Shown here: piece by piece, positions 18,322-27,503 of the stretch | Layout of the letters: each line of letters opens with the position of its first letter | Numbering within the stretch: position 1 is the first letter of the stretch | DNA from: Streptomyces sp. R33 | GTDB taxonomy: Bacteria > Actinomycetota > Actinomycetes > Streptomycetales > Streptomycetaceae | Reading direction: 5' to 3' | DNA length: 64,000 nt | NCBI RefSeq assembly: GCF_041200175.1 | Contig: NZ_CP165728.1 | Location: 248,001-312,000, forward strand | Notes under the pieces: generated by a model | The model's database searches: none | Told to the model about the DNA's origin: nothing | The model's input: the letters and a program-made list of their open reading frames with translations, nothing else | Program-made: the position numbers and the translations under genes

Positions 18322-20499
18322 TCAGTCGTTTGTCGGGCGCCAGATTCGGCTTCGGCGTGTCGCGATCTCAGCGCATATGACGGCGATGATGACACCGCCG
18401 ATGGCGATACTGAGGGAGCCGGCGGCCACGAGTCCGGCGGAGAGTTCGCCTCCGTCGCCGATGGAGAGCAGCATCTGGCCGAGTAGGTACGTAGCCACTC
18501 CTGCGCCTGCTCCCACGACAGCGAGGGGAACGGAGAGGTTCCAGAGGGCCACCCTGAGGTAGAAGTTTCTGTCGCTTCGGAACGAGGCCACGGGGCCGAG
18601 GCTTCGCGCCTGGTCGTCGAATACGGAGGCTGCACCCACGATTCCCGCGAGGACTAAGGCAAGCAAGCCGATCAGTGCGGCGTCCAGGACCCACTTGACG
18701 TAGTCGCTTCGGGCTTGCGCGCCTAGCATCCCGGACTCCACCGGCACGTCAAGCATGGGGAAGCCCAGCGTCCGGTAGGCGGCATCCCAGATTTGATCGG
18801 CTCCGATTGCGCCTGAGGTGTTGAAGACCACGAGGGAGACGTTTGCGGGGTCGGTGATGTTTGGGCGTTGGGTGGTGATGCTCACCATGTCCGGTGAGAG
18901 GCCGAGTACTGCCAGTGCTGTGCGGGGCGTGGTCTCAACGGTCGGTATTGCGCCAGTCAGCTCTGTGACAGCCGTGGGGCAGGTGGTGAGTGTTCCAAAG
19001 AATGCCAGTGAGTTGCAGTCGGCAGACAGGGTTGTGCGGCCGCCCTCGCGATAGATGAGGGCTGTGGGATGGCCTGGGAGCTGCTGGCGGAGCTGGTCGA
19101 AGCGGGATGGATCGCCTGATGCCTTGATCAGGACGGCGTTGCGGTTGTTTACGCCGGCCAGGCGCTTGGCGACGATTTCCGGGCCTTCGAGCTGGCTGGT
19201 GACGACTTGGCCCAGGGTCGTGAGGCCGAGCCCCACAATCATTGCCGCACTGAGTACGGCGAGGACGACGGGTCTGGCGGCGAGCCACCGGCCGGCGATG
19301 AGTCCTGCCGCGTCGCCTCTGCGGAGGGAATGCGAGGCGATCGCCGCCCCGAGAGAGCCTGACAGACGTCCGGCAAGGACGGGGAGGACTGCGAGTACGA
19401 GGATGACTCCGAAGAAGAAGACGACCCGTCCCGGGCCGTCTGCCCGCCACGTTCCGTACAGGCACAGGGAGGACCCGATCGCGGACAGCACCGATACCGT
19501 CCGTCCGGGCGTGGCTCTGGTCTGCTGTGGGCGGGTGGTGGTTCGCTTGGGGGGAATCGCGTAGCGCAGCGCGCTGATCCCCAGGACGAGGGTGGCCGCG
19601 GCAAGGATCAGCAGGGGCATCCATATGCGCAGTGAAGCCACATCACCGGCTGAGACGGTGTATCTGGTGAAGGGAAGGGCGGTGTCCCACAGGGTCGTGG
19701 CCCACGCAGCGGCTGCTGCCAGGAGCGAGCCCGCTAGCACAGGGGCCGCAGCTTCACCGGTGACCACCAGCAGGCGCGCTGCAGGTGAAGCTCCCAGGGC
19801 CTCGAGCATCGAGATTCGGCGGTCTCTCAGCTCCGCGCCGCCGCGCACCACGACCATGAGGGAGGCAGCGGCCGGCAGCACGGTGAACAGCAGGAGGAGT
19901 ATCCAGAGGTCGCCGGAGGGGCGTTCGAACTGGTGGCTCACGGTGAAGTAGTCGATGAACTGAGAGTTCGGATGCCCGAAGCCTGTTATGCGTGTTCTGT
20001 GACTCGTCTCGCCGAAGATTCCTTCGATGGGGGACCGGGTGTACACGAGCAGCTCATTGGGTTCGGTGAGGCCCGTTCGCCCGATGGTCCCACCCATCGT
20101 GCCGTAGCGGGAGACGAGAGTTCCTGCCGCATGCTTCGCAGCCTGAGGTGAAAGAAAGGCCTCACCCTTCTCAGGCCACCTCTCAAGGCCTGGCGGCGGA
20201 CTGGCATCCGGCTGGAGTGGCTCCAGGAAGATGACCGATATGGCCTGACCATCGACGTAGTCCGGGCGCTCCAGCCACAGGGCCACTGCTTCTTGGCTCT
20301 GCTCAGCCATGACCGGGGAACGGGCGTCCTGCCGTTCCTGACGAGCGGCCAGACTGGCATCCACGGCCAGGAGGCTCCAGGCCACCCACAGTACGAGGAA
20401 GGATGCCGCGAACAGTCCGAAGCGGTGAACCAGGGCGGATACGCCGCTCGACGTTCCTACCCGGTGACCGAGCCGGACCATGGCCACGTGCCTTCTCAC
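18322..20499 (-). CDS. FtsX-like ABC transporter permease
   Basis: A 725-residue integral membrane protein that starts with a GTG overlapping the stop of the ATPase gene (GTGA). One transmembrane helix lies near residues 30-50. A periplasmic-type extracellular domain of about 150 residues follows, then clusters of helices (LLLLFTVLPAAASLMVVV, LLILAAATLVLGISALRYA, VVFFFGVILVLAVLPVLAG), a second extracellular domain (residues 440-590) and three C-terminal helices. This is the two-FtsX-domain layout of MacB/FtsX-type exporters rather than importers. Together with the ATPase and the small secreted protein upstream it resembles the immunity/export module of lactococcin-972-type bacteriocin loci. 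The cargo is not known. Confidence 0.8.
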   Translation of the reverse strand: MRRHVAMVRLGHRVGTSSGVSALVHRFGLFAASFLVLWVAWSLLAVDASLAARQERQDARSPVMAEQSQEAVALWLERPDYVDGQAISVIFLEPLQPDASPPPGLERWPEKGEAFLSPQAAKHAAGTLVSRYGTMGGTIGRTGLTEPNELLVYTRSPIEGIFGETSHRTRITGFGHPNSQFIDYFTVSHQFERPSGDLWILLLLFTVLPAAASLMVVVRGGAELRDRRISMLEALGASPAARLLVVTGEAAAPVLAGSLLAAAAAWATTLWDTALPFTRYTVSAGDVASLRIWMPLLILAAATLVLGISALRYAIPPKRTTTRPQQTRATPGRTVSVLSAIGSSLCLYGTWRADGPGRVVFFFGVILVLAVLPVLAGRLSGSLGAAIASHSLRRGDAAGLIAGRWLAARPVVLAVLSAAMIVGLGLTTLGQVVTSQLEGPEIVAKRLAGVNNRNAVLIKASGDPSRFDQLRQQLPGHPTALIYREGGRTTLSADCNSLAFFGTLTTCPTAVTELTGAIPTVETTPRTALAVLGLSPDMVSITTQRPNITDPANVSLVVFNTSGAIGADQIWDAAYRTLGFPMLDVPVESGMLGAQARSDYVKWVLDAALIGLLALVLAGIVGAASVFDDQARSLGPVASFRSDRNFYLRVALWNLSVPLAVVGAGAGVATYLLGQMLLSIGDGGELSAGLVAAGSLSIAIGGVIIAVICAEIATRRSRIWRPTND

Positions 20500-21200
20500 C
20501 TGCGGCCCTCCGAGTCCGTAAGGAGGCGTCCTTCGGTGAGTTCAAGCGTCCGGTCGGCACGGGCTGCAATCTGGGGATTGTGGGTGACCACGATCAGCGC
20601 ACACTGAAAGCGGGTGGGCAGGTCGAACAGCAGATCAGCGACGACGTCGCCCGTCCGCTGGTCGAGGGAGCCAGTGGGTTCGTCCGCCAAAACCACAGAA
20701 GGCCTGCCGATGAGTGCGCGGGCGACGGCGACACGCTGACGCTCTCCGCCCGACAGTGATGCGGTGTTCTTGGATGAGGATTCCAGTACGCCGAGTTCGT
20801 CCAGCAGGCTCTGTGCGTCCGCGTATGCCTTCTTCGCGTTGCCGCCGGCGAGCAGGACCGGTAGTGCGGCATTCTCCAGGGGCGACAGTTCGGGTATCAG
20901 CTCACCGAACTGATAGACGGTGCCCACGGTGCGCAGTCGCATTGCGGCTCGCTCGCCTGCAGATGCCTGGGAGATGTCGACGCCGGCGATGCGGATGACA
21001 CCGGACGAGGCGGGGATCAGACCGCTGAGGCTGCAGAGGAGAGTCGTCTTCCCCGAGCCGCTGGGGCCGGTCACCGCCACGGATGACCCGGCAGCAACAC
21101 TGAGGGACAGCCCGTTCAGAAGACGGCGATCACCGATGCTGTAGTGCAGATCTTTCACTTCTACTGCGGCCGTCTTTTGATCGTGCAGGTCGGTTCTCAT
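20496..21200 (-). CDS. ABC transporter ATP-binding protein (LolD/MacB type)
   Basis: A 234-residue ATPase with all motifs in order: Walker A GPSGSGKTT near residue 45, a Q-loop YQFGELIPELSP, the signature LSGGERQR, Walker B VVLADEPTGSLD and the H-loop VVTHNPQ. The short Q-loop region and the EPTGSLD sequence place it among LolD/MacB/FtsE-type ATPases that partner FtsX permeases. The ATG at 21200 follows a GAGGAA ribosome-binding site. Its last codons overlap the permease start, so the two are translationally coupled. It powers whatever is exported or expelled by the permease. Confidence 0.9.
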   Translation of the reverse strand: MRTDLHDQKTAAVEVKDLHYSIGDRRLLNGLSLSVAAGSSVAVTGPSGSGKTTLLCSLSGLIPASSGVIRIAGVDISQASAGERAAMRLRTVGTVYQFGELIPELSPLENAALPVLLAGGNAKKAYADAQSLLDELGVLESSSKNTASLSGGERQRVAVARALIGRPSVVLADEPTGSLDQRTGDVVADLLFDLPTRFQCALIVVTHNPQIAARADRTLELTEGRLLTDSEGRR

Positions 21201-21278
21201 GCTTCCTCGTTGTCAGCCGGGCAGCGCGGAGCCGGGTGTACTGAACATTCCGGCTCCGCGCGATGAACATGTGTTGGA

Positions 21279-21638
21279 TCAGGGCCGGTACTTCCAGGGG
21301 CCGTAGGGGTCGGTTGCCCAGTCACGAATCTGCTGTGAGCGGTGCTTCTTGACCCGGTTGGTGCTGCTGAGGTCGAATCCGCCGTTGCAGGTGCCGTTTC
21401 CCGCCTGCGCCCATGCCTCGTGTGCGGAGTTGTCGTCCCGCGTGAAGTGGGCCTTCACAGAGTTCCCGTCCTGGTCCATGTCGCACGCTAGGGCACCACC
21501 CCAGCTGACACCGGTATGCCAGTCCGTGACGTCATCGCTGTAGCTGTTGTAGATGTAGGACCTGTCGGCGTTTGCGACGGGGGCGCTTAAAGCGACGGCG
21601 GCTGTCACGAGAACAGCCACTTTGGCGATGCGGTTCAT
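21279..21638 (-). CDS. Small secreted protein, candidate bacteriocin-like peptide
   Basis: A 119-residue protein starting MNRIAKVAVLVTAAVALSAP with a Sec signal peptide cleaved after V-A-N-A. The mature part of about 95 residues is aromatic and Ser/Asp/Asn-rich (DRSYIYNSYSDDVTDWHTG, EAWAQAGNGTCNGGFD), with two cysteines that could form one disulfide, and ends in PYGPWKYRP. It is the first gene of a set followed by an ABC ATPase and an FtsX-type permease. That order and the small Trp/Tyr-rich secreted product recall lactococcin-972-like loci, but sequence identity to that family is not evident to me. It may instead be a secreted substrate of the pair. A start at 21656 is possible but adds an odd leader. 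Confidence 0.65.
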   Translation of the reverse strand: MNRIAKVAVLVTAAVALSAPVANADRSYIYNSYSDDVTDWHTGVSWGGALACDMDQDGNSVKAHFTRDDNSAHEAWAQAGNGTCNGGFDLSSTNRVKKHRSQQIRDWATDPYGPWKYRP

Positions 21639-21656
21639 GAATGGATTCCTCTCCAA

Positions 21657-22129
21657 TTGAAGGGCCCGCAGGGGCCCGATACGAGACGGCGGCTGGCCAA
21701 CCAGCGCGTCGTCTGTACAGCTGCATGGTCGTCAGACCCTGAAGTGTCTTGCCGGCTAGTAGCGCTGGCCTGGCCGGAATGCCTCCGCACCTTCAGCGGC
21801 GGGTGGCCACCCGCGAGGCTCCGTCACTCCTCGAACCGGATCGCAGTTCATCGAACCGCGCAACTGTGGGGGCAACGTCCTGCCAGGGCAACCGGAGCGA
21901 AGCTGTCGTGGCAGGCCCTGATACCTCTTTGGGGGACCCCGGGGGAGACTGTGGTCCCGACATCGGCCGAAGCACGGTAAGCGGCGGTAGAGATCAGACA
22001 GGTGCCTGGCGGACAGCCAAGTCACCGTCGAGCGCAGCCCGTCCGAACCGCTTCGCAGTGATGACCTGGGACATCAGCGCGAGGTCTCGCTCCAGCGTCC
22101 GGTTGACCTCGCGCCCAAGTGGCATCGAG
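21657..22129. other. Intergenic region with a possible 43-codon gene remnant
   Basis: About 470 bases without a convincing gene. On the minus strand a short open frame from 22125 to 21994 reads MPLGREVNRTLERDLALMSQ and ends in RQAPV; it lacks a ribosome-binding site and may be the tail of an older gene cut by the IS5 insertion. The promoter of the secreted protein gene should be near 21660-21720. Confidence 0.35.
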
Positions 22130-22993
22130 TAAGACGTCGTTTCTTATGGCGTGATCGTTCGTTGAACCGTGCATGACGGACTTGGTTGAGCGGCTGGTGC
22201 CGGATGAGTTGTGGGTCCTGTTTCGGCGGGTGGTGCCGCCGACTGAGGTGATACGCCCGCAGGGCGGGGGCCGACGGCGGGCGGGTGACCGCGAGGCGCT
22301 GGCGGCAATCATCTTCGTGGCGACGTCGGGCTGCACGTGGCGGCAGCTCCCGCCGGTGTTCGGCCCGAGCTGGCAGACGGTCTACCGACGCTTCGCCCAG
22401 TGGAGCAGGGCCCGTGTCTGGGCTCGGCTCCACCGAGTGATCCTCGACGAACTCGGAGCTCGAGGCGATCTGGACTGGTCTCGGTGCGCGATCGACTCCG
22501 TCAGTCTCAGGGCCGCAAAAGGGGGCCACTGACAGGACCGAATCCGACCGACCGCGGCAAGCCGGGATCGAAAATCCACCTGATCACCGACCGGAATGGA
22601 CTGCCGATCTCGCTGGGGATCTCGAGCGCCAACATGCACGACAGTCTCGGCCTTGAACCGCTCGTGCGCGGGATCCCGCCCATCCGGTCCCGCCGCGGCC
22701 CACGGCGACGAAGGCCGGCGAAGTTGCACGCCGACAAGGGGTACGACTATCCCCATCTGCGTCGATGGCTACGCAAACGCGGCATCCGCCATCGCATCGC
22801 GCGCAAGGGGATCGAGTCCTCAAAGCGGCTCGGCCGACACCGCTGGGTCGTTGAGAGAACCGTGTCCTGGCTCGCCGGCTGCCGTCGGCTCCACCGCCGA
22901 TACGAGCGCAAGGCCGAACACTTCCTCGCCTTTGTTGGCATAGCCGCTGCCCTGATCTGCCACCGCCGCCTCACCAAATGAAACGATGTCTAA
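22130..22993. mobile_element. IS5-family element with imperfect terminal repeats
   Basis: The ends are TAAGACGTCGTTTC at 22130-22143 and, inverted, GAAACGATGTCTAA at 22980-22993, which match in 12 of 14 positions. They enclose a single transposase region. The element is 864 bp, within the usual IS5 (IS427-type) range. It appears structurally complete. Confidence 0.75.
22173..22981 (+). CDS. IS5-family transposase made by a -1 frameshift
   Basis: The first frame starts at 22173 (MTDLVERLVPDELWVLFRRV) and runs to a TGA at 22530, carrying the DUF4096-type N-terminal domain and the first catalytic Asp (CAIDSVSLRAAKGG). At 22517 the run CGCAAAAGGGGG is a slippery site. The -1 frame then supplies KPGSKIHLITDRNGLPISL, HADKGYDYPHLRRWL and RHRWVVERTVSWLAGC, giving the second Asp and the Glu, and ends at 22981. 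The arrangement matches IS427-group elements that express OrfAB by programmed frameshifting, so this copy may be active. Confidence 0.8.
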
Positions 22994-23169
22994 GAAGCGC
23001 AGCGAAGCCAGGGCGTCGCCGGTCACTTGATGTCTGGGTCCGGCGCCCATGTTCTGGCGAGGTGGAATGCGACGCGGGTGGGTGGGATGGGACTCCGCGA
23101 GATGGGTGAAGGCAGTTGTGCGCGAGTGATCTGACGCGGGCCCGTGTGCACGCGCCGGCCTCTGCAGGT

Positions 23170-25143
23170 TCAGGCTGGCGGGGAGATCATCCGCTCGGTG
23201 CCGAGGCTGTTCATCCGGGTGTCCTGGTACAGGGTGGTTTCGCCGTCAGTCCAGCGGATCATGAGATCGTTGGTGAGACCGTCACTGGTGAACTGTCCGG
23301 TGGTCATGATGACGCTGTGGGTCCAGGTCTTGTTGGGGCCGTGGATGGGCTGCTCGCTGCCCAGGCCGCCGGTTGTGGTGCCGACGTAGTTGTTGAGCGC
23401 GCCGCTGTCCCAGCGGACCATGAGGTCCCACTTCTGATTGCCGGAGAACTGCCCGGAGGTCAGCAGTGTGGCTTCCTTCCACGTGCTGTTGGGGTCCTTG
23501 AGCTTGTATTCCTGGCCCAGGGTGCCGGCGCCCACGTTGGTGAACAGGCTGAGCTCGCCGTCGGACCAGCGCACCATCAGATCGGTGACGTAGGTGGCGG
23601 CGTTGAAGCGTCCGGCGGCTATCTGGGTGGCGTGGCTCCAGATGGACCCTGGGGGAGCCATTTCGACGCCGGCGCCAAGGCCGTTGGAGCCGACGTCGCC
23701 GTGCAGGGTCATTCTGCCGTCGTCCCAGCGGACCATGAGGTCGAACTGGTTGGAGCCGGTGAAGTCGCCGGCGGTGATGGTGGCGACCGGCTTCCAGCCT
23801 GCGTTGGGCGCCAGCAGCTGCCGTTCGGGGCGGAAGCCGCCGTTGCCGTCACCGGGGTAGAGCGTGACTTCTCCGTCGGTCCAGATGACGAGCAGATCGC
23901 TGTGACCTGTACCGGAGAAGTTTCCGGCGGAAATCTGCTTGGCATGTTTCCAGGTTTCGCCGCTGCCCGGCAGGACGGGGCCGTCCGTCGGGGCCTGGTA
24001 AGGGTTCGGTCGCTTGACCGCAGACGGGTCGACGCCGTTGTTGGCGTCGTTGTAGAGGTCTTGGGCGTCCTTGCCGTAGATCGGCGAGTACGAGACCCAG
24101 TGGGCTTCGGCGTCGTTGCCGCCGCCGTTGTAGCCGCCGACGTTCCCGATCACCTGACCGGTGCGAGTTTTTGCGTCGTAATCCTTGATCCAAGGACTGC
24201 CGGAAACGCCGCCGTAGTATCCGCCACACTCCATCTTCATCTGACGGAACGGGTATAGACGGCTCGTGGGCACGTCACACGTGATGGCCTGGTGCTTGGG
24301 GTTGACCGAGTTGCTGGACGGGTAGCCGACCACCCTCACGTTGTTCTCGTACGTCGGCGTGGGGGTGAAGGTGAGGGCTCCCGTGAGATTCTCGGCAGAT
24401 CCCCTGTCATTCGGGGTAAGGGTGACGAAGGAAAAGTCCAGGTCAGACAGGTAGCTCTTCGTGGTCTCGTTGCGAGGGTACCGGGGGTCTCTGTAGATGG
24501 CTGCGACGGGGAAGATCCCAGCCGGTTGGTTGGCAGCAGACCGGCCCTGGTGGTACTGCGGTACGAAGATTCGGTGACTCGCGTCGAGCAGACCGTTCGC
24601 ACAGTGGCCAGCGGTGAGGACCAGATTCTTGCCCTGGCTGCGCACCACACTGCCGGTGCAGTACGTCGAATTGCCTCCGACCGGTTTGCCGTCGAAGAAG
24701 AACGTACCGACCATCGGAAGTCCGTCGAAGTGGACCCCTGTGGGGATGCCCGGAGGGGCGGCGGCCATGGCTTGCGCTCCGGCAGCGGAAGCGGCAGGAG
24801 GGAGCCCCGCGCCGCGTTCGGCGTCGATAGGTATTGCCTCCGCCATCCGCTCGGCGGTCCAGTACTCAGTCTCCGCAGAGAGTGCTACGGAAGACGAGGC
24901 GGTAGCGGATGGGGCTGGCCGCGAGGGGACGGGCAGCGGCGGTGTCGCCGCAGGCGCCGAAGGCAAGGGCGTCGTGCGCGGTGGGAGCGTGGTTGCTGGT
25001 CCGGGTGCGGAAGGGGTGGGAGGGGGGGATACGGAGGCGGGCACAGAAGCGGCTGGGCTTGGAGTGCCTGCGGCCATGGCGGTGGGGCTGGCGAGTAAGA
25101 CGGCGCTGGCGCCGAGTGCGAGGGGGACTAACCATCTGGTCAA
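23170..25143 (-). CDS. Secreted trypsin-like serine protease with FG-GAP repeats
   Basis: A 657-residue exported protein. Residues 1-25 are a Sec signal peptide (LALGASAVLLASPTAMA). Residues 26-80 are a Pro/Ser/Thr-rich linker. The protease domain spans about 135-370: catalytic His180 in VLTAGHC, Asp in SDLDFSFV near 234-236 and Ser314 in GGVSGSPW. Disulfide candidates are Cys162/Cys181 and Cys289/Cys306. Residues 400-657 form five FG-GAP/VCBS-like repeats of about 50 residues (AGDFTGSNQFDLMVRWDDG, SGQFSGNQKWDLMVRWDSG), which fold as a propeller and usually bind ligands or calcium. It is divergent to an exported membrane-anchored protein gene. It is probably an extracellular protease targeted by its propeller. 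Confidence 0.85.
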   Translation of the reverse strand: MTRWLVPLALGASAVLLASPTAMAAGTPSPAASVPASVSPPPTPSAPGPATTLPPRTTPLPSAPAATPPLPVPSRPAPSATASSSVALSAETEYWTAERMAEAIPIDAERGAGLPPAASAAGAQAMAAAPPGIPTGVHFDGLPMVGTFFFDGKPVGGNSTYCTGSVVRSQGKNLVLTAGHCANGLLDASHRIFVPQYHQGRSAANQPAGIFPVAAIYRDPRYPRNETTKSYLSDLDFSFVTLTPNDRGSAENLTGALTFTPTPTYENNVRVVGYPSSNSVNPKHQAITCDVPTSRLYPFRQMKMECGGYYGGVSGSPWIKDYDAKTRTGQVIGNVGGYNGGGNDAEAHWVSYSPIYGKDAQDLYNDANNGVDPSAVKRPNPYQAPTDGPVLPGSGETWKHAKQISAGNFSGTGHSDLLVIWTDGEVTLYPGDGNGGFRPERQLLAPNAGWKPVATITAGDFTGSNQFDLMVRWDDGRMTLHGDVGSNGLGAGVEMAPPGSIWSHATQIAAGRFNAATYVTDLMVRWSDGELSLFTNVGAGTLGQEYKLKDPNSTWKEATLLTSGQFSGNQKWDLMVRWDSGALNNYVGTTTGGLGSEQPIHGPNKTWTHSVIMTTGQFTSDGLTNDLMIRWTDGETTLYQDTRMNSLGTERMISPPA

Positions 25144-25264
25144 AGGACTGCTTCCTAAGCGGGATGATGACGCAACGTCAAGAGCCGTAATGGTGCGTCA
25201 GTTCGACGAGCAGGCAGGCTATGCAGCGACCTAGAGATCGTCAATGGAAAAGAAATGGGTTCAA

Positions 25265-26149
25265 ATGGCTACAAAATCGATGAGGATACGTACTGCCGCA
25301 GCGCTGATGTTGCTCCTGTCGGGAGGGACGGGCAGCGCGTTAGCGGCTCCTGACACGGATCCGCCCCGGCCTCTGCCCAGCGGCGCGGAGTCGGCTGTCC
25401 GCCCCGGCGAACGGGTCAGCGTCACGACCGAGGCTCTGGTTTCGGGGGACGCGTTCAGCGGCGTGCGGGTGACCTCTCCGGCCTTCGCTGCCGACGGCAC
25501 TTTGCGGATGGACGACAACGCCCTCGTGGCGGTGGCAACGGTCTCCTGCAAGGCGGAACCGGGTTCCTACGAGGTGCGGTTCGGCTCGCCATTCGGCAAT
25601 GAGAATGCTTCCAAGATCGACCGGCTGTGGGGCAGCGTCCGAGTGGAGCCGGCCGCTGCAGCGGAGCGGGCGGAGTGCGAGCGGCAGGTGGCTCAGCGGC
25701 AACCGGAATCCCAGGAAGAGCGATATCCCCTGGGAACGGCGTGGCCGGCATCGCCTTGGGACGTGCGAACCGTTCCAGCCGGGGGGCAGCTGAAGGCCGA
25801 GGATGGGCTGGAAGTGGGAAGCGACGGGATGGTCAAACTGTCGTCCCCAGGCTTTACGCAGCCGGTGGTGATGCACGGAGACAAGAAGGTGACCGCCACG
25901 GTCCGGATCCGGTGTGATGCGCAGCCCGGCCTCTACACCGTGCACTGGAATGAGGAGGGCAAGCCGGCAAAGATCTGGGCCCGCTACCGGGTGACCGCAG
26001 CCGCCCCAGGCTGCCAGGACCCGGCAGTCACGCACCAGGCCGGCGCGAACAGGCAGAACGCTCCCTGGCTGCTTGGCGCCGCCGCTCTGGCCGCGGTGGG
26101 AGTGGCTGGCTACGCCTTTTTCCGGCGCCGCCGGAAGCCGTCTCACTGA
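25265..26149 (+). CDS. Exported protein with a C-terminal membrane anchor
   Basis: A protein of about 294 residues. The N-terminus (MATKSMRIRTAAALMLLLSG) is a Sec signal with cleavage near ALA/AP. Two related extracellular segments follow, each with a V-S-V/L-K start, a conserved cysteine and a P-G-x-Y motif (SCKAEPGSYEVRFG and RCDAQPGLYTVHWN), so the domain is probably duplicated. The C-terminus has one hydrophobic helix (PWLLGAAALAAVGVAGYAFF) and a basic RRRRKPSH tail, without an LPXTG motif. An alternative start at 25244 is in frame. It is divergent to the protease gene and could be its cell-surface partner, which is inference from position. Confidence 0.75.
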   Translation: MATKSMRIRTAAALMLLLSGGTGSALAAPDTDPPRPLPSGAESAVRPGERVSVTTEALVSGDAFSGVRVTSPAFAADGTLRMDDNALVAVATVSCKAEPGSYEVRFGSPFGNENASKIDRLWGSVRVEPAAAAERAECERQVAQRQPESQEERYPLGTAWPASPWDVRTVPAGGQLKAEDGLEVGSDGMVKLSSPGFTQPVVMHGDKKVTATVRIRCDAQPGLYTVHWNEEGKPAKIWARYRVTAAAPGCQDPAVTHQAGANRQNAPWLLGAAALAAVGVAGYAFFRRRRKPSH

Positions 26150-26533
26150 TGCCGACGGTCCCGTGTCGCCGGTGACGGTTCGACTCAATCAGCTCCAGCG
26201 CAGGAGTGTCTGAGCGCTCCAGTCACCCCTGTAGCGGAGTGCGGCATTTCGCTCTTCGACTATGGCCGAAAAAACCCGGGATATGTCCTGAACGATTTCC
26301 CTTCAAAATGCAGCGCGGGCGGGAACCCTCAAGTGAAGCTCAGGAGATCAAAATGTGGGTTGCAGGAGCGGCAAGGCGTGTGTGAGTGTCTTGCGTGAAG
26401 CGCTTGATGACCAACAGCGCTTCACGCGCAGGGGGTTGGCACCTGGGGGGAAATCATTTCCTGCGTCTTCCCGTCTTCACTTCGGTGCCTCCTGCATTCC
26501 GTCACGCAGGATCAATTTTTGGGGGAAGTTGAA
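26150..26533. other. Intergenic region, no gene seen
   Basis: About 385 bases of lower GC than the surroundings. No frame has both a start and a ribosome-binding site. The leader of the next gene is present at the right end (GGGGGAAGTTGAA before its ATG). The TTCACGCGC and GCGCTTCACG near 26400-26430 are an imperfect repeat of unknown meaning. Confidence 0.35.
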
Positions 26534-27226
26534 ATGGGTAACACCACTCGCCGAGGATTCGTCGGCGCGATGGCCGCGACCGTCGGAGCATTAACGCTGG
26601 CGGCGGCTCTGCCCGCGCAGGCCAGTGCTGTAGAAGCGCCGCTGCCCTCCACTCCGCAGGCGTACGTCGCATGGCTGGAGGCCAAGCAGGACCCGGCCGC
26701 GGCTGAGACGATCGCTCAGTTCAAGGCCCTGCCCCAGGAGAAGCAGGAGAAGTTCCTCGGCTACCTGAACAAGCCGGACCACTTCAAGGCGTTCATGGAC
26801 GTCGCGCAGAGCCCCACCGCCAAGCAGCGCGTGCTGGCCGGCGGCGACATCGTCATCAACAAGGAGGAGTCGAACTCGTCGAACTCTCCGAGCGCGGTGG
26901 CCGGTGACATGAGCGCCTGGCACAGCGTTTCCGACACGATCGTCGGCGTCAAGGTCACGACGGTGAAGCTCGGCGTCAACTACCGGGTCTCGGGCAGCAG
27001 GGTCACGGCCGTCCTCAGCGGCTGGGCCAGCCACACCAACTGGGTGCCGGCCCTGGCGTTCGACCACGAGCCGATCAAGAACTGGATCTCTGCCGATCCG
27101 GGGAACAATGCCCACTCGGAGACCGTGTGGACGGGCAAGTTCGCCATGTACGGCACCTGGTCCTGCCGTCACCGCATGTGGGCTGACCAGGACGGCTTCA
27201 AGGACGGTTACCTCAAGAGGGTCTGA
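26534..27226 (+). CDS. Secreted protein with a Tat-type signal
   Basis: A 230-residue protein starting MGNTTRRGFVGAMAATVGAL after a GGGGGAAG ribosome-binding site. The twin arginine followed by G-F-V and a mild hydrophobic core with cleavage near A-Q-A-S-A suggests Tat export. After a helical N-terminal part (AYVAWLEAKQDPAAAETIAQ, LPQEKQEKFLGYLNKP) comes a beta-rich C-terminal domain (VKVTTVKLGVNYRVSGSRVT) with a single cysteine and several Trp and His residues. I do not recognise the family. It lies between an exported protein gene and the DUF2975 operon. The alternative start at 26519 adds five residues. Confidence 0.7.
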   Translation: MGNTTRRGFVGAMAATVGALTLAAALPAQASAVEAPLPSTPQAYVAWLEAKQDPAAAETIAQFKALPQEKQEKFLGYLNKPDHFKAFMDVAQSPTAKQRVLAGGDIVINKEESNSSNSPSAVAGDMSAWHSVSDTIVGVKVTTVKLGVNYRVSGSRVTAVLSGWASHTNWVPALAFDHEPIKNWISADPGNNAHSETVWTGKFAMYGTWSCRHRMWADQDGFKDGYLKRV

Positions 27227-27457
27227 TGCACTTGGATCGGTGGTCCTGACCAAGCCGCCGGCTGGTAGGCCCTGAGCTGACCAAGCTCGCAGTTCGGCAG
27301 GCGCGGAACCAGATGTTTGCCCCCGTGGAGTGATGACGCCCACGGGGGCGGGCCCTGGCCGTGCCTGCCGTGCTTTCGCCTGCTTCCCCCCGGGCTGCAC
27401 TGCTCCGCTGCGGCGACCCGGGTTGAGGACGGGGTTTCCCTTCCCCCACCCCGCAGG

Positions 27458-27488
27458 TATCGTTTATCGATAACATCGATAAACGATA
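27458..27488. promoter_or_regulatory. Perfect palindromic operator (14-bp arms)
   Basis: TATCGTTTATCGAT (27458-27471) and its exact inverse (27475-27488) flank a three-base AAC centre. The site ends three bases before the GGAGG ribosome-binding site of the DUF2975 gene, so binding would block the promoter or the start of translation. The XRE-type regulator two genes away is the obvious candidate ligand. Known YoaS/YozG-like pairs are similarly arranged. Confidence 0.75.
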
Positions 27489-27503
27489 ACGGAGGTGACG
27501 GCG

